Below, piece after piece: positions 26,559-35,801 of a DNA stretch of 64,000 nt (position 1 is the stretch's first letter; every line of letters starts with the position of its first letter). Made by a program: the position numbers and the translations under genes. The notes under the pieces were generated by a model. The model saw nothing but the letters and a program-made list of their open reading frames with translations, searched no databases and was not told the origin of the DNA. This DNA is from Deltaproteobacteria bacterium (GTDB lineage Bacteria > Desulfobacterota > Desulfomonilia > UBA1062), in the NCBI GenBank assembly GCA_018433085.1, contig JAHDRW010000004.1, positions 93,831-157,830 on the forward strand, read 5' to 3'.

Positions 26559-27467
26559 ATGAAGCAAAGGTCAACATGGGTTGGAATCGCAACATGCCTG
26601 TTTCTTGCGGCTGCCTGTCTGGGAATCGTCAAGCCGGGGGATGTCCGTGCCGAAAATGACTCTCTGGACTACATGTGCCCCCCTGCCCCGGGCACCCTGA
26701 TCGGGTTCTATCATGACTACATGTCGGGCAACAATGTGTACAGCAACGGCCACAAGACGGGCGAGGACTTTAACTTTTCCGGCAACGTGGGGGTGTTCAG
26801 GTTTGCGCACTTCATGGATGTGGGCCCCCTTACCATTGACCCCACCATCCTGATCCCGACGGGCCGTATCTCCGCCGACGGCGGGGACCTCGGAAACCAG
26901 AACCTTTCGAGCTCGGGTCTAGGCGATATGGTCCTGGCGTCCGGGTTCTGGTTCATCAAAGATCCCGAGAAAAAGTTCTGGGCCGCCTATTCGCAGTATA
27001 TCACCATGCCGACCGGCGAGTACAGCAACACCAAGGCTCTCAACTTCGGTGCGAACCGGTGGTCGTTCAGGGAGGAGCTGGGCTTTGTCAAGGGCCTGGA
27101 CAACGGAATCTTTTTCAGCGGGGTGGCAAACGTGGAATACTTCCTGGACAACGATGATCTCGGCCCTGACTCCGCAACCCAGGAGAAAGACCCCCTATAC
27201 ACCCTCGAGGGGCACCTCGCCTACAACATCAGCCCTGCATGCTTCGTGTCCGCGGACTACTACCACCACTTCGGAGGGGAAACCACGGTCGCCGGGGCGG
27301 CACAGGACGATGAGGCGGGCGACCACCTCGCGCAGCTGTCCGTGGGTTTCTGGCTCAACCAGAACTACCAGCTGCTGATCAAGTACCGCACCCCGCTCAA
27401 GACCGAAAACGGTGTCGAGACCAATACGCTGGGGGTGCGCTTCATCTACTACTTCCAAAACACCTGA
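26559..27467 (+). CDS. MetA-pathway-of-phenol-degradation family outer-membrane protein
   Basis: A 302-residue outer-membrane protein. A signal peptide precedes the mature start near DVRAENDS. The barrel has PAPGTLIGFYHDYMSG, LTIDPTILIPTGRIS, SSGLGDMVLASGFW and the C-terminal TNTLGVRFIYYFQNT. The pattern fits the family often annotated as transporter, MetA pathway of phenol degradation, which is found near aromatic or hydrophobic-compound pathways. It has a GAGGAGG ribosome site and a terminator directly after. Downstream lie an MFS transporter and an amidohydrolase that may act on the same compound (inference). Confidence 0.82.
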   Translation: MKQRSTWVGIATCLFLAAACLGIVKPGDVRAENDSLDYMCPPAPGTLIGFYHDYMSGNNVYSNGHKTGEDFNFSGNVGVFRFAHFMDVGPLTIDPTILIPTGRISADGGDLGNQNLSSSGLGDMVLASGFWFIKDPEKKFWAAYSQYITMPTGEYSNTKALNFGANRWSFREELGFVKGLDNGIFFSGVANVEYFLDNDDLGPDSATQEKDPLYTLEGHLAYNISPACFVSADYYHHFGGETTVAGAAQDDEAGDHLAQLSVGFWLNQNYQLLIKYRTPLKTENGVETNTLGVRFIYYFQNT

Positions 27468-27529
27468 AGGCAGGGAGACTACATGTCATAGATCCTGAGC
27501 GACAGGTTACCCCCTCCCGGTTTCCATCC

Positions 27530-27561
27530 GGGGCCATGTCCGAGCGGCATGGCCCCATTTT
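27530..27561 (+). terminator. rho-independent terminator
   Basis: GGGGCCATG and CATGGCCCC form a 9-bp stem followed by ATTTTC. It ends the outer-membrane protein transcript. Confidence 0.75.
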
Positions 27562-27563
27562 CG

Positions 27564-27576
27564 TTCACTCAGTGAA
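27564..27576. promoter_or_regulatory. short palindrome upstream of the MFS-amidohydrolase operon
   Basis: TTCACT and AGTGAA are separated by one base. TATAAT words follow at about 27600 and 27685, so an operator-promoter arrangement is possible. Confidence 0.3.
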
Positions 27577-27753
27577 TGATGAGACCACACCTCCCGGGTA
27601 TAATCCCCCCTGATCGAATGTATCATCGTCAGGCCCTGCATTCATAACCTTGGCTCTATGGCGCCCGTCGGATGGTTACGCCTATAATCCCCATGCGACT
27701 CGGGAACACTGCGATCATTGGAACACCTAAAAAAAAGAGAAAGGGCTGACACT

Positions 27754-29028
27754 ATGGAGAAAGAAAATCTCTACACCCCGTACCGGTGGCTTATGCTCAT
27801 GTCGGTGAGTATCGCGATGATCTCCATCTACATCCACATGACCGACATCGCACCCCTGCTGGGCGAGATCGCGCAGAGCCTCGACGTGAACATGGGCGCG
27901 GCGACCAACCTCATGACAGTCATGGTCGCCTCGGTTGCCTGCGTGATGATCTTCGGCGGAACCGTGTGTGACAAGTACGGCATCACGACCGCCCTGGTCC
28001 TGGGCCTCCTGCTCTCGGGCATCGCCTCTGTCTGCTATCCGCTGATCGGCTCCAGCTACGGCGCTGTCGTGTTTCTGCGGATTCTGCAGGGCGCGGCCAT
28101 CGGGATCATCTTCGCCGTCATAGGCCCGGTTATCGCCATCTGGTTTCCGCCGAAGGAACAGGGCCTCGCAAGCGGGCTCTTGATCGGGTCGCTCTCTGTG
28201 GGCACCGCGGTTGGGGTCTGGCTGGGTCCGGTGATCTTCAATGTCTCGGGAAGCTGGCAGAGCGCGGTCGCGATCCTGTCGGTATTCAACTGGATTGCCG
28301 TTGCCTTCGCGCTGCTGTTCACCCGCCGGAAGCCGTCCCCCGCCGTTCTCCAGATGCTCGGGAGCGCCATAGCGGGCCAGCAGGGAGACCTCTCGTTCAA
28401 ACAGGCGCTTGGCATGCCCATTACCTGGATCGGAACGGCACTCTGCTTCATCAACGCGTGGGCGTTCTTCGGCCTGATAAACCTCGTGCCCGCGTATCTG
28501 GCGTCCGAGGCGCCCATGGGCGTGGGGCTGGGCCCGGTGCTGGCAGGGAAAATGTCCTTTGCGCTCTCGATCACCGGCATCTTCGCCATGGTGATCGGAG
28601 GGATCTTCTTCGACAAGGTGGCAAAGGGCAACGCCCGCATCGCCATATACATCGGGTTTGTCCTCACCGCCGTGTTCGGTTATCTCCTGCTCGTGCCGTC
28701 GGTATACGGTATGATGTCCCTGCTCGTCATCTGCCTCGTGCTTGCGGGCTGGGGGCTGCCCTTCATGAACCCGGGACTGAGCGCCTTCGTGGCGATCAAC
28801 TATCCTCCCGGGATCGTGGGCCGCATGATGGGGATATGGTTCGGGATCGGCAGCTTCGGACCGGTCCTCAGTCTGTATTTTTCAGGGGTACTCATTGCCA
28901 AGACCGGCCGTTTCGACGGGGCCATCATCCTGCTCTGCCTGGCATCGGTCATCGGTTTGGTTGTCGGATTTTTCCTGCGTATGAACACAAAACCCGCGGT
29001 TGAAGCCGCAGCACCATCAAAAATCTAG
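27754..29028 (+). CDS. MFS transporter
   Basis: A 424-residue major facilitator with about 12 hydrophobic segments. The start region PYRWLMLMSVSIAMISIYIH is followed by MTDIAPLLGEIAQSL. The loop 2-3 motif VCDKYGITTALVLG is a normal MFS signature. Two paralogues in this window (41516 and 58827) share the YRW...IHMT...G.A pattern. It is 12 bp upstream of a YtcJ-like amidohydrolase, so it probably imports that enzyme's substrate. The ATG at 27754 is preferred to an upstream TTG in frame. Confidence 0.9.
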   Translation: MEKENLYTPYRWLMLMSVSIAMISIYIHMTDIAPLLGEIAQSLDVNMGAATNLMTVMVASVACVMIFGGTVCDKYGITTALVLGLLLSGIASVCYPLIGSSYGAVVFLRILQGAAIGIIFAVIGPVIAIWFPPKEQGLASGLLIGSLSVGTAVGVWLGPVIFNVSGSWQSAVAILSVFNWIAVAFALLFTRRKPSPAVLQMLGSAIAGQQGDLSFKQALGMPITWIGTALCFINAWAFFGLINLVPAYLASEAPMGVGLGPVLAGKMSFALSITGIFAMVIGGIFFDKVAKGNARIAIYIGFVLTAVFGYLLLVPSVYGMMSLLVICLVLAGWGLPFMNPGLSAFVAINYPPGIVGRMMGIWFGIGSFGPVLSLYFSGVLIAKTGRFDGAIILLCLASVIGLVVGFFLRMNTKPAVEAAAPSKI

Positions 29029-29040
29029 TCGGAGGATACC

Positions 29041-30753
29041 ATGAGCACATCAACGAGCATTGCAGATCTGATCATCACAAACGCCAAGGTCGTCACCGTC
29101 GACAAGAACTTCTCCATCCAGCAGGCCATTGCCGTGAAGAACGGCTGGATCATCGCCGTGGGCTCACAGGACGAGATCAACGCCCTCATGGGGCCCTCCA
29201 CCGAGGTGCTCGACCTCAAGGGCAAAACCATCCTGCCCGGTGCCAACGACACGCACATGCACGGGGTCTACTACGGCTCCACAAGGCCCCCGCTGTGCCT
29301 CAACCTGTCCTATCCCGAAACCAAGTCGATCACGGACATGGTGGAGCAGGTTCGCAAAGAAGCGGAGAAGACCCCTGCAGGGAAGTGGATCAAGGGCTTC
29401 GGCTGGGACCAGGGCTTTCTCGACGAGTGCAAGCACGATACCAGCAGACTCCCGCGTCGGTCGGACTTCGATGCGGTGTCACCCGACAACCCCATCGTCC
29501 TGGTCGACTTTTCCGCGCACATCGCGGTAGTGAACAGCAAGGCCCTGGAGCTGGCCGGAATCACCAAGGACACCCCCGACCCGGGAGAAGGGGTCATGGA
29601 GCGCGACCCCCGGACAGGCGAGCCTACGGGGGTGTTCATCGAGTTTCCCGCCCAGGCCATGGTCATGGGCGTGGTCCCGCTTCTGTCCGATGACGAGATT
29701 GAACTGGCGATCAGGACGGTTCAGCACGAGCTGAACAAAAACGGCATCACCAGCTACACCGACGCATCACTCGGCGTTGGCGGCAACACGTTGATGGGCG
29801 GGGCCATGGGGGCCCGGGCGATCGACATCTACAAGAAGATGCAGGACGAGGAAAAACTCTCCGCGCGGGTGAGCATCGGGCTGCTCATGGGCGACTACGG
29901 CGCACTGAGCTATGACGATGTCAAGAAAGGGCTCGAAGAGCTCGTTCTCCCCGACGGTATGGATCCCCTCTGGGTACGCATCCCCATGCTCAAGGTCTTT
30001 GCCGACGGCGTTCCCATGGTGAAGACCGCCTGGTTGTGGGAGGATTACATCGGCGGCGGCCACGGTGCCCTCTCGGTACCGGGAGCCACCGAGGAAGAAC
30101 GGTACGATCACCTCCTCAGAATCATCGGCCTCGCACATTCCATGGGTTATCAGGTAGGGGTCCACGCCATCGGCGACCGGGCCTCGGATGCAGCGCTGGA
30201 CGGCTTCATCAAGGCCATGCACGACTTCCCGCGAGGCGACCCGCGGCACTATGTGATCCACGGCGACTTCGTGACTAGGGAATGGGCCCGGCGCGCGGCG
30301 AAATATCGGGTCAGCGTCGCCATGCAGCCCACGATCGGTGCGCAGATCGCCGATATCGAAGAGCTCTTCGTGGGTGTCGAGCGAGCGGCGTATGAATGGC
30401 CGACCCGTATGGTCCTGGATGCCGGGGTGATGCTCACCGGAGGTTCGGACACCCCGATCACCTACCCCAACTGGCTGGCAGGTGTTCAGGATGCGGTCCT
30501 GCGCATCGCCTGGGGATCGGGCAAGGTGAGCGGTCCCGACCAGCGCATCACCGTGGAGGAGGCGATCCGCATGTACACGATCAACGGGGCCTGGCAGGAC
30601 CGCATGGAGGACATCAAGGGGTCCATCGAGGCCGGCAAGCTGGCCGACCTGCAGGTCCTGAGAGACGACATCCTGAGTGTGGACCCGCACGATATCGGGA
30701 AGATACAGGTGGAAATGACCTTTGTGGGAGGCAAGATCGTCTACAAGGCATAA
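29041..30753 (+). CDS. YtcJ-like metal-dependent amidohydrolase
   Basis: A 570-residue amidohydrolase of the Amidohydro_3 group. The metal-binding HxH is in GANDTHMHGVYYG, further ligands fit VGVHAIGDRASDAA and YVIHGDF, and the late Asp is in LTGGSDTPIT. The N-terminal beta-sandwich (DLIITNAKVVTVDKNF) is typical. Such enzymes hydrolyse amides, carbamates or N-heterocycles; the substrate is unknown. GGAGG precedes the start. It forms a two-gene operon with the MFS transporter. Confidence 0.9.
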   Translation: MSTSTSIADLIITNAKVVTVDKNFSIQQAIAVKNGWIIAVGSQDEINALMGPSTEVLDLKGKTILPGANDTHMHGVYYGSTRPPLCLNLSYPETKSITDMVEQVRKEAEKTPAGKWIKGFGWDQGFLDECKHDTSRLPRRSDFDAVSPDNPIVLVDFSAHIAVVNSKALELAGITKDTPDPGEGVMERDPRTGEPTGVFIEFPAQAMVMGVVPLLSDDEIELAIRTVQHELNKNGITSYTDASLGVGGNTLMGGAMGARAIDIYKKMQDEEKLSARVSIGLLMGDYGALSYDDVKKGLEELVLPDGMDPLWVRIPMLKVFADGVPMVKTAWLWEDYIGGGHGALSVPGATEEERYDHLLRIIGLAHSMGYQVGVHAIGDRASDAALDGFIKAMHDFPRGDPRHYVIHGDFVTREWARRAAKYRVSVAMQPTIGAQIADIEELFVGVERAAYEWPTRMVLDAGVMLTGGSDTPITYPNWLAGVQDAVLRIAWGSGKVSGPDQRITVEEAIRMYTINGAWQDRMEDIKGSIEAGKLADLQVLRDDILSVDPHDIGKIQVEMTFVGGKIVYKA

Positions 30754-31066
30754 CAAGGCAGAAACCCGCACGACAGCAGGCAGCGGGGCTACGGCGCATC
30801 GTCGCGGGCCCGCTGCCGTGAATGCCCGCGCACCCGCACGGGACAAGACCTCCGGCCGTCTCCGCCGCCGGTTATGCGGTAACCCCAAATGATCCTTGGG
30901 CAGCGGAGCTGCGGCCAGGGAGCTTCATCACTATCTCAATAAAATCTCTCGATCCCGCCTCTCGGCATGCGATTCGCTACACGCACGCACGGATCCTGTT
31001 TTCCCGGAAGGGCCAAGTATGATACAATGCGGAAACAGCGAAACGCATACGTACGGGAAAGCATCC
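30754..31066. other. intergenic region upstream of the response regulator
   Basis: 313 bp. A hairpin with arms GGCAGCGGG and CCCGCTGCC (30779-30817) just after the amidohydrolase stop may end its transcript, though no T run follows. No gene was seen. Confidence 0.45.
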
Positions 31067-31723
31067 ATGAAAGAAAAGTATACCGTTGTCGTCGTCGAGG
31101 ATCATACCATTGTCCGTGACGGGCTCATATCGCTCATATCGTCAAACGAACAGCTTGAGGTCGTGGGTGAAGCGGGAGACGGCCTCGAGGCGTCCAGGGT
31201 TATCGATCAGCTGAAGCCGGACCTGGTCCTGCTCGATCTCTCGATGCCCAAGATGGACGGGTTCGACGTGATCACCGATGTCAAGAAATCCTCTCCACAT
31301 ACGAAGGTGCTCGTCCTGACCGTTCACAGTACGGAGGGATACGTCCGCAAATGCCTCAGGACCGGGGCGGACGGATATATCCTGAAAAAGGCCACCCGGA
31401 ACGAACTCATGAGCGCCGTCATGCACATCCTGGCAGGAGAGAGGTACATCTATCCCGGCATTGCGGACAGCATTATCCAGGGATATCTCGCCACCCCGCA
31501 GGAAGAGCAGATGAGTTCCTCCCTGGACAGCCTGACCAGAAGGGAGAGGGAAACACTCAAGCTCGTGGCCGAAGGATACAAGAACCGTGAGATTGCGGAC
31601 TACCTCTGTATCAGCAGGGGAACCGTGGTGCAGCATCGGCACCATCTCATGAAAAAGCTCGGGCTGCACAATACCGCGGCCCTGACCAACTATGCCATCG
31701 AGCAGGGACTGATCACGAAATGA
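31067..31723 (+). CDS. NarL/FixJ-family response regulator
   Basis: A 218-residue response regulator. The receiver domain has VVVVEDHTIVRDG, the phospho-acceptor Asp in LVLLDLSMPKMDGF, and VLTVHS and ILKKA at the switch positions. The LuxR-type HTH follows: LTRREREXLKLVAEGYKN-like with REIADYLCISRGTVVQHRHH. It binds DNA when phosphorylated. The start at 31067 is preferred over an upstream frame because the receiver begins there. It converges on the histidine kinase at 31821, its likely partner. Confidence 0.93.
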   Translation: MKEKYTVVVVEDHTIVRDGLISLISSNEQLEVVGEAGDGLEASRVIDQLKPDLVLLDLSMPKMDGFDVITDVKKSSPHTKVLVLTVHSTEGYVRKCLRTGADGYILKKATRNELMSAVMHILAGERYIYPGIADSIIQGYLATPQEEQMSSSLDSLTRRERETLKLVAEGYKNREIADYLCISRGTVVQHRHHLMKKLGLHNTAALTNYAIEQGLITK

Positions 31724-31820
31724 CGGCCGGGGCTCGCGGAGAGGGCGCGACCGCCCGGCACGTCTGATCCGTGCACGTCCCGATACCCGGGGGGAAACGT
31801 CCGCCACAAGGCCGCACGGC

Positions 31821-33908
31821 TCACGGGCAGGGCCATCCCGCGGTGATCATGGTGTATCTCCCCTTCTCGGACGTGAGGGAAAACGTCCCGCCGTTGAGTT
31901 TCGTCCGCTCTTTCATGCTGGAGATGCCGCACCCCTTGTGTGCCGCGGCGGGTGAGTCCGTTGTTCCCTCATCCAGTCCGACGCCGTTGTCCCGGATGAT
32001 GAGTACCAGCATGCCCGACTCCTTCTTGAGCCCCACGTCCACCCGGGTGGCGCGGCTGTGTTTCACCGCATTGTTCAGGGCCTCCTGCACGATCCTGAAT
32101 ATGTTGATCTTGAGCTTGGGCTCGATATCGTCCTCGCACACCCGGAAGTCCTGGTGCACCTGGATATGCCGATATATCTTGTTGTGCTCCCCGCAATGCC
32201 ACGTCAGCGTCTCGATGATTCCCAGATCGTCGAGAATGGTGGGCCTGAGGGACATGCAGATCTTATACGCCTCGTCGATGGTGCTCTGGATGATCGGGAT
32301 GATTCCGTTGAGCGATTCGCGCGTGTCAACCGACTTGCCCTGCTCCAGGTCGTTGATGATGTTCTCGGTACGGTACTTGATGGCGCTCAGATACTGGCCG
32401 ATGCTGTCGTGAAGCTCCTGCGAGATTCGCTTCCGCTCGTTTTCCTCGGCATTCATGAGCCTCAGGGAGAGGGCCCTCAGCTCCTGCTCAGTCGCTTTCA
32501 TCGCATTGACGGCCTGCCGCTGCCTGGTTCTGTCGAGACTGAAAATCGCAAGCTGCGCCAGTCTTCCCTCCAGATCGAAAATCGGACAGATATGGGTTTC
32601 CAGGTGCTTGCCGTGAGCATCTTCGATTATCTGAACACCGCCCCGGGTGAGAATTACCTCGTTCACCTGGTCCTTCAGCCTCTGTGCGCGGTCCGGATCC
32701 ATAAGATCATACAGGCAGGACCCAACCAGGACATTCATCGGCCTGTCCAGCCATCTCGATGCCGTCAGATTCGCATCCAGCACCATGCCTCCTGGGTTGA
32801 TAAGCATGAGCGACTCAGGGTTTGCATCGATCAGTGACCGGAGAAATTCCTCCACCCGCATCTTCTCCGTGACGTCCGAAATGAAGCCGTTGAAGTACAC
32901 CGCGTTTCCGTCATGATCGACGGTGGGAACGGACAGCACATCCAGCCAGCGCCACTCTCCCCTGACGATGTTGTTGATGCGGAACACCTCGTTGAAGACC
33001 TTCCCATCCTCCAGAGAGGCCTTGTTTGCCTGTATCACCCTCTCGACATCATCTTCGTGGATATTGTCGAACCATGTCTTGAAGTTCAGGGGGTCTGTGT
33101 TCCCCACGATATCGATGATCGATGGGCTCACAAAGACAACCTCGGCATCATCATCATAAGCCGCGCCGTGCGAACGGCCTCTCTTGAGCCGGTAGAGCGC
33201 AACGGACTTGGCGCTGTCCATGAGGTCCTGGATGTAGTCATTTCGTTCTTTCAAGGCCTGTCCGGTCCGCTGGTGTTCCTGAATCTCGTTCTGCAGACGG
33301 ATATTCACCCTGGCCAGCTCCATGGTCCGCTCTTTTACCCGTTGCTCGAGATGCTCATGCGATCGTTCCAGCTCCTCTTCGATTCGTTTGCGCTCCAGCG
33401 CGTTCACGAATATCTCGCCTACGAATGACAGAAGCGAGATCACGTGCTCGGACCACTGCCTTTGATATCTGATTGCGTCGAACCCGATAAAACCTATCAG
33501 CTTGTTTCTCAATTTCATGGGCACCAGGATCAGCGAGAGTATGTTCAGGGACTTGAACAGATCCTTTTCCCTTGCAACGGGGGCCGGCATCTCGTCGACA
33601 CAGGGGATGTACACGGTCTCAAACCGCATCAGGCGTTCCATCTGGTAGGGAATCTTGCTTACCGGGAACAAGGCGAGACGCTCCTTCTGCGACGCCACCC
33701 CCGGAGCACACCACTCGTGAGTGTTGGTGAGGTTGCTCATGTCGGATGAAAACTTGAACACATAGCACCGGTCAACACCGGCATACTCGCCGATCAGCTT
33801 GAGGGTGTGTTCGATCCCGCGGTCGATCTCGTGGGAGTCGAGGTTGATGAAGTTCGTGGAGATTGAGGTGATGAGCCTTTCGAAGCTGGGATTCGATCTC
33901 TGCTGCAT
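31821..33908 (-). CDS. cytoplasmic GAF-PAS-PAS histidine kinase, NarX-type
   Basis: A 695-residue sensor kinase with no membrane span. A GAF domain covers about 20-170, a coiled coil 175-230, and two PAS domains about 235-350 and 355-470. A HisKA_3 dimerisation domain holds the phospho-His (RKRISQELHDSIGQYLSAIK) and an HATPase domain has EALNNAVKHS and DNGVGL. HisKA_3 kinases pair with NarL-type regulators, so the convergent gene at 31067 is the likely partner. GAF and PAS suggest a cytoplasmic small-molecule or redox signal; no ligand is readable. Confidence 0.92.
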   Translation of the reverse strand: MQQRSNPSFERLITSISTNFINLDSHEIDRGIEHTLKLIGEYAGVDRCYVFKFSSDMSNLTNTHEWCAPGVASQKERLALFPVSKIPYQMERLMRFETVYIPCVDEMPAPVAREKDLFKSLNILSLILVPMKLRNKLIGFIGFDAIRYQRQWSEHVISLLSFVGEIFVNALERKRIEEELERSHEHLEQRVKERTMELARVNIRLQNEIQEHQRTGQALKERNDYIQDLMDSAKSVALYRLKRGRSHGAAYDDDAEVVFVSPSIIDIVGNTDPLNFKTWFDNIHEDDVERVIQANKASLEDGKVFNEVFRINNIVRGEWRWLDVLSVPTVDHDGNAVYFNGFISDVTEKMRVEEFLRSLIDANPESLMLINPGGMVLDANLTASRWLDRPMNVLVGSCLYDLMDPDRAQRLKDQVNEVILTRGGVQIIEDAHGKHLETHICPIFDLEGRLAQLAIFSLDRTRQRQAVNAMKATEQELRALSLRLMNAEENERKRISQELHDSIGQYLSAIKYRTENIINDLEQGKSVDTRESLNGIIPIIQSTIDEAYKICMSLRPTILDDLGIIETLTWHCGEHNKIYRHIQVHQDFRVCEDDIEPKLKINIFRIVQEALNNAVKHSRATRVDVGLKKESGMLVLIIRDNGVGLDEGTTDSPAAAHKGCGISSMKERTKLNGGTFSLTSEKGRYTMITAGWPCP

Positions 33909-34327
33909 GACGACCTCTCTTGGTGTTTTTTCCGCATGGTTGCCGTCTTCGTGTTCACGGACCTCCCATATGCAGGCTGAGCCGGCAGAGGGGAATCAAA
34001 CAGGATCACGGTCCCTGTTCCGGCCGGGGCACGTGCTCATCCATCACTATACCACACATTCACGAACGCCATAACACCTTGCATGCCCTCGTCCTGCACC
34101 ACGTCCATCATCCCGAGAAAAAGCGCGGACGCCCCCACTGCCCGGCGGGGGCGTGAAGACGTATCATGCAGCATGAATGGCGCGACAGCCAGAGGATGTA
34201 TTCGTACCTCATCAATGGTATAGACCTTTGAAGGGCAAGCACTTCGACCCTTTTTACACAACAAGGTTGAACAGGACTCAGGCCCCTCCCTTCTAAGCCC
34301 TCAAGAAGCGGACTTCAGAAAAAGGAT
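33909..34327. other. intergenic region upstream of the histidine kinase
   Basis: 419 bp. A hairpin ACGCCCCC/GGGGGCGT lies at 34130-34155, with a T run further on the minus strand, which may end the tRNA methyltransferase transcript. A dispersed repeat copy abuts the methyltransferase stop. No gene was seen. Confidence 0.45.
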
Positions 34328-34331
34328 TCAG
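34298..34331 (+). repeat. dispersed 34-bp repeat, copy C
   Basis: The core reads CCCTCAAGAAGCGGACTTCA followed by GAAAAAGGATTCAG. It matches the copies at 8203 and 18621 and overlaps the last bases of the tRNA methyltransferase gene, including its stop codon. Confidence 0.5.
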
Positions 34332-35194
34332 TCCTCAGTGCCGTCCTGTTCGCCATCCTCCGGCAGAATCACGTCGTCTCCGCCTTCCGGCGCGGATACG
34401 GCTCTCGCGGTGACTCGCCTGATGGTATCCGGCTGCATCTTGCGGGCGAATACCAGGTAGCTGGTGTGGCCGATCATCCGGTCCATGGGGCGGAGCCTCG
34501 CCGGGACGGGCTTATAGGTGCGCAGGAATGTCTCGGCCACCTCGGTGACCAGAAAATCCCAGTTGTTGAAGGCAAGCAGCACCCGGCTCACCTGGTTGGT
34601 GGTGGGCACCAGGACACCCAGGTGCCCTCCTGGTTTCAGGCAGTCGTATACCTCGCCAAGCGGCTTCCAGGGCTCTCTCACATCCAGGAAAAACGCGTCG
34701 AGGTCCTGTTCGTGGATTCCCTGCTCCAGGCTCTGGTGGTGGATGACCACATTCGAGTCGCCTGCATCCAGCCTGAGGTTCTTCATGGCGTGGTTGATGA
34801 GCCCAATATCCTGCTCGTAGGAATAAACCCTGCCCCCGCCGCCCACGGCCCGCGAAAAGATCGCGGTCATGGCGCCCGAGCCGGTACCTGCCTCGGCGAT
34901 CCTCTTGCCCGGGAAGATATCCAGCTTCATGAGGATATAACCCGAGTCCTTGGGATAGACGATCTGGGTGTTGCGCTTGAGCCCCTCCATGACAAAGTCG
35001 TGCATGTCGCACGGCAGCACGTAGTAGCGCTTGTCGCGCACCTCGAACGACCCGCCGGCAGGGATCTTCTTCAGCTCTTCGCGGCTGATGTGGCCGCTCG
35101 GAAGCCCCACCGATTCGGAAACCCGCAGATCTACCACCCTTCTGAACCTCGACAGGTCCGTGACCAACACCTTCTCGGCGAGCACGTCTTCCAT
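34328..35194 (-). CDS. trmI: tRNA (adenine-N1)-methyltransferase, TrmI-like
   Basis: A 288-residue SAM-dependent methyltransferase of the TrmI/Gcd14 type. The SAM site is IAEAGTGSGAMTAIFSRAVG, followed by VYSYEQD. The catalytic-region segment AFFLDVREPWKPLGEV and the N-terminal VRDKRYYVLPCDMHDFVMEG fit the family. It methylates A58 of tRNA in the T-loop. The C-terminus is acidic (EDGEQDGTED). A dispersed repeat lies at its 3' end and may have altered the last residues. Confidence 0.85.
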   Translation of the reverse strand: MEDVLAEKVLVTDLSRFRRVVDLRVSESVGLPSGHISREELKKIPAGGSFEVRDKRYYVLPCDMHDFVMEGLKRNTQIVYPKDSGYILMKLDIFPGKRIAEAGTGSGAMTAIFSRAVGGGGRVYSYEQDIGLINHAMKNLRLDAGDSNVVIHHQSLEQGIHEQDLDAFFLDVREPWKPLGEVYDCLKPGGHLGVLVPTTNQVSRVLLAFNNWDFLVTEVAETFLRTYKPVPARLRPMDRMIGHTSYLVFARKMQPDTIRRVTARAVSAPEGGDDVILPEDGEQDGTED

Positions 35195-35801
35195 GATATT
35201 TCCTCTTTCCTGATCCTAAGGAAAAGGACCGTCTTCCGGCGCTTCGGGCCATGGGCGAGCAGAAGGGACCCTGCCCTGCTCTTCCTGTCCCACTGCTTCT
35301 CCCCGGCAATTCCTTCCCTGCTGCCCGCATTACGCGGTCTCTGTCCGTGCAGGGGACTTCAAACCCTGCCCACCCGGGTCGTCACTCTGTTGCGATACCG
35401 GGCTTTTCCCTGAAGCATGCGAAAAATGCTTGTGGACTTCTGCATACAGGGAGGTCTCATGGCGTGTCAATCGGACAAGTAAGACCGACTGGATTAAGGC
35501 AGCGCATCAGGCATTTGTGACGAATGCCCGACAATCCTCTGGAATTGATCAAATGATGCTGTTATATAGTATGCTTGTTGATACGCGATTCATTGCAGGC
35601 ATGTACCTTTTCAAATGCGAATGATGTTTAAAAGAGGAGCCCTTTCAAGATCCCTTTCACCTTCTACAGACAGAGCCTGCATGAAATCACGGCATAGCAC
35701 ATGATGGAGAAAAAGCTCCGGATTCAGAGATCCTGACAGCGGTACATTTTTCTTTGAAATGGTGCTGATATAAGAATATAAAATTCAAAGGAGATGATAT
35801 C
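35195..35801. other. intergenic region between divergent genes
   Basis: 607 bp between the tRNA methyltransferase (minus) and the metallo-beta-lactamase-fold gene (plus). Nothing recognisable beyond promoters; small open frames lack ribosome sites. Confidence 0.45.
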
